Origin: Monocercomonoides exilis
Taxonomy: Eukaryota > Preaxostyla > Oxymonadida > Polymastigidae
Reading direction: 5' to 3'
Length of the DNA stretch: 64,000 nucleotides
Assembly (NCBI GenBank): GCA_001643675.2
Contig: LSRY02000018.1
Location: forward strand, 558,001 to 622,000
Position numbers and translations under genes: made by a program. The first letter of the stretch is position 1, and every line of letters begins with the position of its first letter. The notes beneath the pieces were generated by a model, which did not search any database, was not told where the DNA came from, and was given only the letters and a program-made list of their open reading frames with translations. Below, piece after piece: positions 33,100 to 44,385 of this stretch.

Positions 33100-35400
33100 A
33101 ACTTCAGGAAGTCCTTTGACTTTTTCATCGGCTTCAAGTGCAGCTCACATTCAAACAGCACCGTGATTCAGTGCAGATAAATCGACAGCTAGCCTCCGGA
33201 ATATTCATGCGACACACACTTTCAAACTGCAGCACCTCCACAAAGTCTTTCCGAAACAGCTCCATCTCACAGATCATCGCCAACCAAGTTTCCTCTCTCT
33301 TCTTCTGATCTGCATTCTTCTCCCTAACCACATATGCACAAAGTCCCCAAGCCCTTTCCTCAGCATATCCTTCCCCACTCAAATCTTCTGATATGATGTC
33401 TCCGAATATCTCCTGTCTTCAGCGTCGTCAGCAGCCTCTCCATCGGGATAGACTTTTGACGCGTTTGTGGCAACTCAAACGCAGGTATCGTTTTGTATTC
33501 GACATGCACCATTGGAACAGAGGCCGTTATTATCGAATGCTTCATCATCATCTGTTCTTCCAGTAAAGATTCACCACCTGAATCAGAGAACTCAACCCCT
33601 TTCTCCACAACAGCGTTACAGATCATTCATCCTCTTAAATATCTCCGATATCTGTCATCTACTCAAAAAGCATGTGCAGCCTCTGCGCAAGAGTCACCTT
33701 CTCGACCACTTCCTTTCCACCAGCTTTTGCTTCTGTTGGAGCTGCAGAACACATCCAATACTCCTGCTCTCTCTTTGGTTCTTTGGGTAGTGACAGTGGA
33801 ATCTCAAAAAGTTCGCTCGCATCTCTTTCTTCATCATTTTAACGCTCCTCCGCTTCCTCATATTCTCCGCCTCCGTTTCTGTTCCTCTTCCTTTTCATCC
33901 TCGACCCATCCCTCGCACCTTCACACTTCTCCTCTGGCACGCATTTCCTTCCACTAACAAATTTTCCACTCCCAGTCAACTCTTCCAGCTCCTTCTCCTG
34001 CCCAACCAGCCATTCCATTGTCTCTTCATTCAACGCATTCATTTCTTAATGCTCCTGCTTTTTCACGCAAGTGTTGTCTTCTGATTCTCAATCACCTCCT
34101 TTAGCAGCATCTTCTGCTCGCTTGTTGCCCGCACGTGCACTTTCGACAGCTCCATCAGCATCGTCATTTTCCTTTTCTATCTTGTTCATCTTCTGCAGCG
34201 CCGTTGCATCTACTCTTCCACCACCTCCTCCACCATCGCAGTTTGTTTTTCCCACATCGTTCACCTCGCTTCACACTTTTGTAGAAACCTCCTTCCCATT
34301 CAGGTCTGGCCCAAGCATCACAGCGCTTCCATTTTTGATGATATCTGTTAACTTCTCCTGGCACTTTTCACACAGCCCCAACGGTTGAATCAACAAAGCC
34401 AAAGATTGAACCACCCGCCATTCGCACAAATTAATGAAGAAGATATGGCAATTGTGACCCTCGACCAGCTTGTTTCCACTTTCCTTCCACACTCACCACT
34501 CCTCCTTGCTGATCCCAGCACTTCTTCTCCTTCACCTCCTTCACTTTTTTCACTTCTGCGTTGTGCTTCTAGCTCACTCCAGAATCTTCATTTATTTATT
34601 TAGATGATCTTGTTCTTTTCCTGCAGCTGCTCAGCCAGCTCGCTCATCCGCTTCGTCTCCTTATCTCACATTTCGCCTTTTGCCTCATTTTCTCCTTTTT
34701 CTTTTCCAGCTTCTTCTTCTTCTTTTCATCACCATCCTTTTTCAATTTCTTCATTTTGAATTGCAAGTGCAATTGCTGTTGGAGGCAGAAACATATCCTC
34801 CATCTTCAACCCCTCAACAGATACCCCCATCTCCACAATCTTCCCCACTTCATTCACAACAACCACTTGCCACATCACTTCATCATCCAACTTTATCACC
34901 ACATACCTCTACTGAGATTATCGCTCACCGCGCAATCGTGGACGGAAACATCGACGGGTCAAACAGATCTTTGATTGATGGAAACGCATTCGCATCCATC
35001 TCCGCAAAGATCAGCTTGCTCCATGACTTCGTTCTCTCTGATGCTGCAAGCTTCAAATGCTGCACTGCCACCAGCTGAACAGAAAGCTTCGCAGAATGAT
35101 TTGCATCGTGGTTGGAAGCGACACACCAATGAAGCATTATTCACTGCTCCACAACATATCACTCGAAGCGTCTGCAGTTCCCTCAGAAACGACTTCACGT
35201 GATTTTCATACACCACTGATGCCATAGGAACCACAATTCGCAGAAACCTCTCGATATCATTCACAGCAGTTGCTTGCGTGAAAAACGCCTCCACGGTAAA
35301 TACGACCGAATGGTCAATTACAAGCGCTGATGATGAATGAACATCTCCTTCCATTTACTTCTCTTCGCTGCTCTACCTCCGAAATTGCGAAGTTGACCTG
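33100..35400 (-). pseudogene. Family B protein, copy 2 (relic)
   Basis: GC-richer minus-strand pieces in order from the right: VNDIERFLRIVVPMASVVYE, a Cys-rich block, SAKLSVQLVAVQHLKLAASE, MDANAFPSIKDLFDPSMFPS, LDDEVMW, GKIVEMGVSVEGLKMEDMFL, PPTAIALAI, then WRVVQSLALLIQPLGLCEKC, QEKLTDIIKNGSAVML, a Lys/Glu region, MNALNEETMEWLVGQEKELE and further blocks to about 33130. Frames change several times. It is the longest copy and suggests a family protein of at least 700 residues with helical repeats and a charged C-terminal half. Function unknown. Confidence 0.6.
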
Positions 35401-36359
35401 TGCGCTGGTCCCATTAAAGAAGACGAAGATGACGAACGCGCTTAGCGAAGAGACGATTTCTGCGCTTCCCTTGCTGTATTAAATTTGATGAGACATCTCC
35501 CATCATTTCAGAAAGTTGTTCAACCAGAAGAGCTTTCAGCATCCACATTCGTTTAATAACACTCAACAAATTTAGGAAACATGCTTTTTTTCTTGCAATT
35601 TGAAAATATTGAAAAACGATATCTTTCGACACTTCTTTGAAATAAAATATAAAAAATGAAAAGAAAAGTGAAGAAAAGAAAAGAAAAAAAGAATAAGAAA
35701 AAAAAATTAAAAGAGACAAAAAAACATATGTGAATTATGTTCAAAATTTTTTTGAAAAGTTCATTTTGTAAAATTTGTATATGTCAAAATTTCTTTGAAA
35801 AGTGACATCAGATCAATAATTTGTCCCATGGTAGTTAATATTTAAACACTCCGTTACCATTATTCAAATGAAAAAATATAACCTTTGCAATAATGTTTGT
35901 TAGTTCATAACAAACTTCTTTATGAGAAGAAATACTCTTTTGCAAAAAATTATATATCAAATATATTGATCAAAATTTAAATATCAGTTTTTCAATGAAA
36001 AAGAGTATCATTTGATTGAACAACTTTGCAATTGTTTATTAATGAAATGAGCAAGGCGTGTTTCGATTTTTATTCCAGATAAACTTGATTTTTAATGTTA
36101 ATTCAAAATTTCATTTGAATAGTATATTTCTTTTGCTTTATGAGCCTGAACTCAACATGATTGCGAAGATAGAACACACATATACGAAGCATTTGTAAAT
36201 CGGATAAGATTAGTGGTTTCTATTTAATTTGAACAAATAAATTTTATTTTCTATTTATTATTCAATCATACTTTTTTTATAGAATAGTTCTCAGTTGATT
36301 GCCAACATTTGTTTTTTCAATTTCATTATAGACAAAGATATGATTTCGAGAACATTTTC
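35401..36359. other. AT-rich spacer, no gene seen
   Basis: Low-complexity T/A-rich DNA. No frame or repeat is supported. Confidence 0.5.
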
Positions 36360-37095
36360 AGATGCGGAAGCACAAAATCAGCCAACGGAGGATCAGCAAT
36401 GCGATGTGCGAGGAAATGAATAAGGTGAAACTGAAAGATTGGAATTTTTATGTGTGCTTTTCTCTGCATCGCATTAACTGGGACGAGGAATCCTCATTCG
36501 ATTATTGAATGAAAATCCCAATTTCCTGATAACCTCCGAATTCGGAACCAACACAACCAAATGGGGAAGAGATATCTTTGTCATTTCACCAAATTTGGAA
36601 GAAACTGCAAAATCAGAGGAAGTCATATGTGTGACAGCATCTTTGGATTCTGTCGACAGGGTGAGAGGATATGACAATGGAAATACGAGTGCAGCCATTC
36701 CTCTGTGCATCTATCTCATTCCCACTCCAGAAGAAATGTATATGAGCAATTCAGAGGCATCCGATCACTTACATTGAGGGATCGTCTAATTCCCTTGTTT
36801 GACAATGAAGCACTCACTCACAAGACAAACAGGAGAAAAGAAAGTTGTTGTGAATGGAATGACTTTAATGAGCGATAAATAAGCTTTTGCTGATCGGAAA
36901 CACGAAATAAAAGGAAATGATGAACTGAGTGGCTGGACAGTCTCTGATGCAAGTGGAACATCCAATTCAGCTTTGATAAAAGCAAGTGTTGAAACGGAAT
37001 TATCAAAACTCATCTTCTCTCTTCCGTCATCCCTTTTTCTTCGCTCCATTTTCATTCTCTCCTCATCATCATCTCTTCTTCTTCTATTCCAAACA
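36360..37095 (+). pseudogene. Beta-helix family fragment
   Basis: The plus frame at 36505-36777 reads FGTNTTKWGRDIFVISPNLE and on to IPLCIYLIPTPEEMYMSNSE; the next frame gives KVVVNGMTLMSDK and GNDELSGWTVSDASGTSNSA and KASVETELSKLIFSL. The GRDIFV motif matches GNDVFV and GKDVFI in the 61-64 kb gene, placing this in the same family. Stops and frame changes show it is dead. Confidence 0.6.
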
Positions 37096-38000
37096 AAAAA
37101 AATATGCACATTGATCAGATGGCGAAACTCCAACACACTTGCCTCCCTTTCGCCATAATTGTCTCATGCATTTACGCCACAGCACCATCCTGCATGCATC
37201 CAACAGGATCCAAACCACAATTTCAGATACGCTCTTCTCCTTTAACTACCATTAAATCATCATCAAGTCCATATCTTCTCTTTACAGATTCTTCCACTCC
37301 AGAAACTCAAGCAGCACTTCTTTCTCCGCATCCTACGACATATATTCCCTGTCTCTCCACTCTGCCTCCAGCACCCTCCCTTCTGCTTTCGCCCCACCAT
37401 GAGCCCTCACTCTCTGCTGCAACACTCATTCGACGACCTAATCATCAAATGTACTTGTTATTGCACAAACACTTTTCTCAGCAAGAAGCATAACGTACAA
37501 AATTACGTAAGAGTGCCATCATGCCCCAGTTCAATGGTTTATGTCCTTTTCGTACTGCCACTTTGCAGCGCGATCGATCCTGTCGCTTGCATCAGCACCT
37601 CTGTTGATATCTACGAAGCTGTCGTGCTCATCATCACCGCATCACACGCATAAATCCGCATCGCATGCATCTTCTCCCACTCCACAAACTTCCTCGCCTT
37701 CCATTCTTCCTCATTCACCTCCCACTCATCTCTCACAACATTCCAAAACTCCTTCACTACCATATGCTTTATCTCCGCTCGTTTTCCCAAGCCATTCAAC
37801 TCCAGCCCTTGTTTCCTCTCTTTCCTTCGCCTTCTCCTTCTTCTCCTCTTCATCTTCATCATCCTCATCATCTTCTTTTTCTTCTTCTTCTTATTCACCT
37901 TCTTCTTTTTCATCATCATCTTCTTCTTCTATATCTTCTTCTCCTTCATAACAGTATCCGCCTTTTCCTCTGTCTCAGCCACTGCCCTCATCTTCCATGT
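37096..38000. other. Mixed low-complexity stretch with possible minus-strand coding relics
   Basis: CT-rich with GC-richer patches. The minus strand gives short sensible pieces (CGDDEHDSFVDINRGADA-like), but frames break often. TTC/TCA microsatellite at about 37850-37930. I assign no gene. Confidence 0.35.
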
Positions 38001-38106
38001 ACCCTCCATCACTCAAACAACCACGTCAATAGCATACACGCACTCATCAACAGCTCATTGTACTGAGATAAGCACCTCAAACATTCCATTTTCTTCCACT
38101 TTTGAG

Positions 38107-39191
38107 TTGGCCATGCTTCGCTATTTCTTTGGTGACACATCGTCTTCTGTTTCTGCATCACTGTTGGCTCCGACGATTGTGCTTGGGGTATCTTCAACTG
38201 CATCCATTGTATCATCATCTTCTTCTTCGTCATCGTCTTCTTCCCTTCCACCTTTATCTTCCTCAGCTTCTTCTTCCTTGGGCTCTCTGACTTCTCCAAC
38301 ATCTCTCGCTTCCTCCTCTTTCTCTGCTCTTCTTTCCTTCTCTCAGCCCATCCAGCAGATGTCTACATCCACCTTGCCTGGTCCTGCACCCACCAGACAG
38401 CCTCAGCCTTCATCTCAGTCTCAGTCTCAGTCTCAATCTCAATATCAATCTCAATCTCAATCATTGTCTTCCTATTTGAACGCGAACTCTCTCCACACCA
38501 GCATATCCTCAGCCACATCGCAGCTGTCACTCACACAGGAAAGCTCTCCCTTGCATTCGTCTCATTTGGCTCATCCAGTAGGCCTCCAACAATCTACTGC
38601 TGTTGCATCCCCAACTTCCTCATCAAACTTGCCAGCTCCAGTCACTTTGACTGCTATCATCTCCACCACTTCCTCCTCATCTCTTTAATCTACTCTTTCT
38701 GCGCCTCTTTCCTCTTCCGCAACTGATGCGCCGCTTCTCCTAGGCATATACTTTCCATCTTCACACACCTCGCTGCAGAAGCGCTTCTTCCATTCGCCTC
38801 CTCGTCTATTCAAATCCCCCAATCCTCTTGATGATGTACATCCACTAATGCTTTCGTCACACTCTTCCCATTCGTCGCATCAGGAGATGAGGAGGTCGAT
38901 GGAGCTACGCAAATACCGAATAACCAATGAAACAAGAAACATCAACGGGCAACTCGTCAGAACACACGCATTTGACATACTATTCAAAGCAGGTGCTTCC
39001 AGAGATGCATGTGATGAGGTTGACGAAAAGAGAGAAGAAGAGGAATGTGACAGATGAGATATATGAGATGATGAAGGAGATAGAAAAGAAGAAGAAGAAG
39101 GAACAGACACTCAAAAAAGAATAGAAATTGACGACAACGAAGAAGAAGAGAAGATGAAGAAGAAAAAGGAGAAGAAAACAAAGAAGAAGAA

Positions 39192-39223
<32 letters not shown>

Positions 39224-39297
39224 AAGATGAGATGAAGAAACAAAGTTGTAATGCACATCCTCTGCTGCCATCTTCAATGACTTGGAAGCATCCATAG
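38107..39297 (+). pseudogene. Ser-rich reading frame with three internal stops
   Basis: A single frame (open further upstream as well) continues across TAA 38686-38688, TGA 39055-39057 and TGA 39064-39066 to TAG 39295-39297 without an indel. It holds poly-Ser, Ser-Gln repeats (QSQSQSQSQYQSQSQS), then a normal-complexity block EMRRSMELRKYRITNETRNI, NGQLVRTHAFDILFKAGASR, and a Lys/Glu tract. All three internal stops can be made from CAA or CGA by one C-to-T change. Composition resembles the 588-codon ORF at 23.8 kb. Confidence 0.4.
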
Positions 39298-39299
39298 GT

Positions 39300-41330
39300 T
39301 CAACCGCTGAGAAAGCGTTGTCTGTTAGAAATGGCGTACGAAGCATCATAACCGCGTTAACCCATCATCTGAACAGCATTTGACTGTCTTCTCAAATAAA
39401 CACCTCTTCTGTACCGAGCCTCTTGTCTGACGCGTTGAATGAACCCGCTTCCACGCCTTCTGCACCTATGCCTCCATTCACTTACCTAACCATATCAGCT
39501 GTTTATCCGCATCAGACGCCTCATCAAACACACACTCAAACGCATGCACTGACAGTGTCGCTGAACAATTGCTCAGAATCTCCTTCGCATTTCCTGCTTC
39601 TGCTCCTCTGCTCTGCCGTGCAGCTTCAATTCCCTTCTCCGATGTGAATTTCACCTTCACTGAATCATCCATGTGCAATATCAAACGACGCTTTTTCTTC
39701 ACAGAACAGCTGCCGCTGCTTCATCAAAGTGTGCGCATTCGCAAGGCGGATCAACTCATCCTGACTGATAAAGATATCAATCACAAACTTGTTCTCCTCT
39801 TCTTTGTGCTCGAACCATTCAACAAGAACGAAAAACATAACCACCAAATCTTCTACAATCGCCTGCTTCATCCCTGCTTCACTCTTTGTCCCATGCTGCA
39901 TGAGGATCTCCCACGGCTCTAAAGTTAGATTCCTCTTCGACTTTGTTTCTCAACAGGATCTCCGCCATTTCATCTGCATCTTTGCACGGCTTCAAGGCAG
40001 CGGCATGTTCAGCTCTCCCAGCACATCAAAAGTCTTCATGTGTGCAATGCGCACACGCATCATTCGCTGATTGCCTTTTTGTGTCAAGGCACTTCTAGTA
40101 ATCCCTCAACCAAATAGAACAACCACGGAACTCCGCTCTTCTATCTGCACTCACTTTTCCCTATCTTTTCCTCCTCTTCCTCCTCTTCTTCTTATCACTC
40201 CTCATAAATCGAACGACTTTTTCCCCCTTATTACTTCATCGGATTTATCTTTTTCCTCAATTATTGTCAAATGATCAACTTATATTTCCACCTGTTCCTC
40301 AAACTTTCTCCTCTTCCATCTGAAGTGATGCCCAATGACCCATCTTCTGTCTCACTCTCCTCTGCTCTTGAAATCTCCTGTCGAATGCTATCTGCTGGAG
40401 AAGAATTGCTCATTTCAGGTTCCACTGAATACTTTTTGCCTGCGCTCGCCTCAGTCTCTGTCCTCGCATTCACAAACCTCAACCGACTCATTCCAAGCGC
40501 CTCCGCAACCAGCGGCGCCATTGCTTCTTCCAGCTTCCACTGGTTATCTTTGATTTTCTCCACAAACTCTCTGTGCGCTGCCGGATACCCACCTTTCACT
40601 TCATTTCCTCCTCCTTCCTCTTCCTCTTCCCGCTCCTCCAGCACCGCCAGCACCGCCAGCGCAATCGCTGCTGGAGACAGAACCGCATCATTCATCCTCA
40701 GCCCCTCTTCCTCCAGCACCTTCTCCACAATCTCTCTCACTTTTCACACTGCAACCCCTCGCCCCATCACTTTCTCATCCAACTTCATCATCACATGTCT
40801 CGACTGCGGCAATCGCCATATCTGCTGTGAAGTGTCAAACAAATTGTAGATCAACGGGAACGCATTCACTTCTACCGCTGCATATACCCTCATGCTCCCA
40901 GAGTTCTTGCTCACAGACTCTGCAAGAGTAGGAAGCTGCCCCACTAACGCAACCGAAAGCATCACCAAAAGCTCCACATCGTACACATACACAACACTTT
41001 CACACAGCACCGACAGCCGCTCCTCGTCATAACCTCGCGGAGCTTGTCAAATCCTCAACAACGATTTCTTTTGAATTGAATTCACTTCAGCTGCTTTTTA
41101 AACAACAATCCGCAACTGCCTCTCGATGTCGTCCATCGCCACTTCCGACGTATGTGACACCGCCACGGCCGAGGCATCCGAAGAATCAATTGCAGATGCT
41201 GATGATGTAGATGAAGATAAAGAGAATACTGGCTTCTTGTCTCATCCAGCCTTCTTCTCTTCTCTTCTCCACTTCCAGAACTGTGAAATAGACGAAGAAA
41301 ACAACACGTGCTGAGATGAAAACAAGTTAT
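39300..41330 (-). pseudogene. Family B protein, copy 3 (relic, best preserved)
   Basis: From the right: MDDIERQLRIVV, RLSVLCESVVYVYDVELLVM, LSVALVGQLPTLAESVSKNS, VEVNAFPLIYNLFDTSQQIW, VMMKLDEKVMGRGVAV, an in-frame TGA (40744-40746), VREIVEKVLEEEGLRMNDAV, LSPAAIALAVLAVLEE, a Glu-rich tract, FVEKIKDNQWKLEEAMAPLV, then KTFDVLGELNMPLP, EAGMKQAIVEDLVVMFFVLV, EWFEHKEEENKFVIDIFISQ, DELIRLANAHTLMKQRQLFC. Copy 4 has Arg where the TGA stands, so CGA to TGA explains it. The family reads as a long helical, possibly armadillo/HEAT-like protein; its role is unknown. Confidence 0.65.
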
Positions 41331-41339
41331 TTGATACAA

Positions 41340-41912
41340 ACTTTTAGAATCTTTATTTGAGAAGAGATTGTATTTTTGAGTTTGTAATAATGAAGATTTG
41401 TTTTGAAAAATTACATTTCATGTTGCATTTCTGGATGACAACAATTAATATTGCTCAATGTTTTCAATTTTTCGAATATCCTTCGATTGTTACGAGTGTT
41501 GTTTTGATGTATTTTTCCTGTTTGATTATTTCTTAAAAAAATTCCTGAATTTATGGAAATCAATTTTATTTATCTTTCAAAAAATGAAAATAATAAAATC
41601 TTAGCTCCTGTTCATAAAATCATAACGAATATTGGAAAAGATGAAATGAAAATGAAGAAAAAAAAACATGTTACTCATTTGACTCAAATAGTTGGAAAGC
41701 TGAATCTTTCAAATGAATATTTCAAAATAAAGTTAAAAATTTATATGATATAAACAAATTTGTTTATTATTTTTCTATAAAAAGCGAAATAAATAACAAC
41801 AAATAACATTTATAAAACTAAAATGGGAACGGAATGATCAACATTTTTTGATCTTTTTTGATCTTTTGTGGGACAAAATTAAAGTCGTGGAACTTTTCAA
41901 AAAAATTCAGAC
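41340..41912. other. AT-rich spacer
   Basis: The 66-codon frame at 41553 is Lys/Asn/Ile-rich and unsupported. Nothing else seen. Confidence 0.45.
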
Positions 41913-42179
41913 ATATTGGTGATTATTTTTGAAATCATATTTTTTCTTACAAAAATTTCGGTGCACATATATTTGTTTAATAACAATTAAAAAACACAGA
42001 AGAGTGAAAAGACTTATTCAAAACATTTTTAATCTTTCATTTAACTGAAACAATTGTATTTTAAAAAACAATTATCACGCTATTGTTATTTTGAAACAAA
42101 AATTTCTTTCGAAAAACTTTTAATCTTTGAAAAATCAACACCCCGAAAAAAGAAATGATTTCAAGAATTATCACCCATA
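41913..42179 (+). mobile_element. MITE type A, copy 3
   Basis: The left end TTGGTGATTATTTTTGAAAT and the right end TCAAGAATTATCACCCATAC (inverse) match type A termini at 9944. A degenerate piece of type B (TTTCTGTTCCCACTCACC) follows at about 42183-42315, again in A-then-B order. Confidence 0.65.
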
Positions 42180-42399
42180 CAAAATAAAAATTTCACTATT
42201 TCATCAAATTTCTGTTCCCACTCACCATATTTCGCTGTCATGATAACAAATTATTGAAAATATCAGTATTTCCATTATGGTGAAACTTGGCAAGTCGGAA
42301 TGAATATTAGATGAAAATATTCAGTTTTTGTTTTCATCTAAAATATAGCAAAAAGAACTTTTCGATAAATAAAAATCTCCATTAATGATGTTGAATTGA

Positions 42400-42779
42400 T
42401 TGAAAGAGAAAATAGTTATTTCACTTCCTTCCTCCAAGATTTATGTTAGCGCTGCGTAATTGGTCAGTCACCCAGCTGATCAAATGGCACTTTATGAAAT
42501 GGTGCACATAGGTGCAAATGAAAGATTTTGAAAAGAACTTATAATTGGCAAATTGAAATATTTTAAAAAAGTTGCAAAAAGCACATGTTTGAAAAACAGA
42601 AAAGACACAATTTAATTAAATTGAATGTTTTAAATATAAACTTTAAAGAGAAGGAGTAATAATTATTGAATTTTTCACATCATTGTTATTCAGCAATGAC
42701 GGATTCCTAAGGGGATGGGATGTCTAAGTTGTGTAGGGAGTAAGAAAAGGAAGTGAAATAACTATTTTCTCTTTCAATC
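42400..42779. mobile_element. Short non-autonomous derivative of the DIRS-like element
   Basis: Inverted ends GATTGAAAGAGAAAATAGTT at 42400 and 42779 (inverse) lead into TTATTTCACTTCCTTC, shared with the DIRS terminal repeats. Inside, TTAGCGCTGCGTAATTGGTC matches, with changes, the first bases inside the DIRS right end (TAGCGCCACGTTATGGGTTA). It is therefore an internally deleted relative directly abutting the full element. Confidence 0.6.
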
Positions 42780-43249
42780 AAAACACAAGCGTTTTGATAA
42801 TAGAGAAAACATTTATTTCACTTCCTTCTCTTATATTTTTATGAACAAAAATAATTGGGAAGGTTTGATAATGTGAATTAGCTTGGACTAATATTCTTTT
42901 CTTCACGTTGTTTCTTTTCCAATTCTTTTTTTCTTTGAGATCTTGTGCAAATAATAAATTCAATCTTAGCCACGCTGATAACTGTCTGAAAAGCATTGTT
43001 TTCTTCGGTGTCCTCTGGTTCTTCAACTTTATCTGGGTATGCAAATACTGTTTGTTATTTTTGATCTCCGCTTTCACATATTTTCTTTGTTGGTGTTTGT
43101 TCTTCGGATTTTGAACTGGAATTTGTTTCGGAATCGGATTCCGCCTCAGAATCTGAATCGGACCCTGACTCAGACCTTCTTTCTTCAGATTGGAGGATTG
43201 TTGAATTGCATCTTGCTATCAAGCGGGCCAGCTTTCTTTACACATCTGG

Positions 43250-44200
43250 TTGGACAAAATGCTTTGTGATGGTGTTGCTTCTAGGAGAGAGTCTGGCAAA
43301 CTTAACAATTTGGGCTAAGGGAATTCCTGCAATCGTTAGCGCAGTGATTGACACATACTTCAATGAGTAAGGTCCGAATCACTTCGGAATCCCAGCATCC
43401 TGTAACATTTCTGCTGCATAATTACGAATCCTTCTTTCAGAAAGAGTCAGATGAGTTTTTTCATCTGTGAATAGTGAAGTATCATTTAGCTGAGATTCTA
43501 TGATTCTGTTTCAAAGTTCTTTAACTGAAGCTGCTGGACACACAAGCGGCTGTTCTTTTATGAACGGGATGATAATATCTGTACGTTCTGTTGATGTTTT
43601 TAATGATGAATCGAGTTTTATTGAATCGTCTCCAATTGTTGAATTCTGTAGGTTTATCTTTTCCAGCTCCGAAAAGCGACAGGCTAGAACAACATACATG
43701 TGCAAATAGCCTTTTTTGTCAATACGTGAAAGTTAAGATTTCTGTTCTTTCATAATGATGTTATTTTCTGAAGCAGGAGTTGGGGGTTCCAGATCTCTTG
43801 TTTGTCTTTTTTCTTACTGTTTTCTGATCTTCTGAATGATTTTTAGAGCCTTTGTATGAGTGCAGATTCTCCAAGGCCTCAGTTGTTCAGTAATTCTGAG
43901 ATGAGCGAAAATGCAGCGCTTGTTTGTTTGAGCTTTGAAGTTTTTGTCCCTTTATCTTTTAGGCTTATGAAAATTGAGGCACATTTTTTAAACCCACTCA
44001 TTCCATGCTTCCGGTGGTTTTCCGCTTCTTTTATCTTCCCATATTTCAATGAAACGCGCATAGCTATATGAATATCCTTTCCATGTGTTTTCGACAATGC
44101 TATTTTTGCAATCATCGATCACCCTTTCAAAAAAATCCCTCTGAAACAAGCATTTTCCGAAACCATTTTTCTCCTTGCGATTCTAAGGATTGATTAGAAC
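43250..44200 (-). pseudogene. DIRS tyrosine recombinase
   Basis: N-terminal SAM-like part: TWKGYSYSYARFIEIWEDKR, frame change, FISLKDKGTKTSKLKQTSAA, FSLISELLNN. Catalytic part: YLHMYVVLACRFSELEKINL (first Arg), then PFIKEQPLVCPAASVKEL, TGA, LTLSERRIRNYAAEMLQDAG, TGA, FGPYSLKYVSITALTIAGIP and NTITKHFVQ. The expected HxLR is YSLK and the nucleophile region reads TKHF rather than HY, so key catalytic residues are lost. Two TGA codons lie where a Trp is acceptable. Confidence 0.75.
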
Positions 44201-44385
44201 TATTCTCATTCTGCCCGGCGGAAGACTTGCTTCCATCGGTTTCATCCATCTTCCTTTCTGCAAAACCTGGTTCTATTCTTTCCCTCTCTATTCGCAGTGT
44301 CTCGACATTCTTATCAGTGGTTTCCATATCTGCCCTCTCCAATCAGGAATCAGAAGAAGAACATGTGCCTTTTCCTCCGTTGATT

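Noticed and set aside
42778-43077. 99-codon minus ORF at the 3' end of the DIRS element
   Set aside because: It runs through the terminal repeat and is Lys/Asn-rich without motif, so it is more likely a shadow than a gene.
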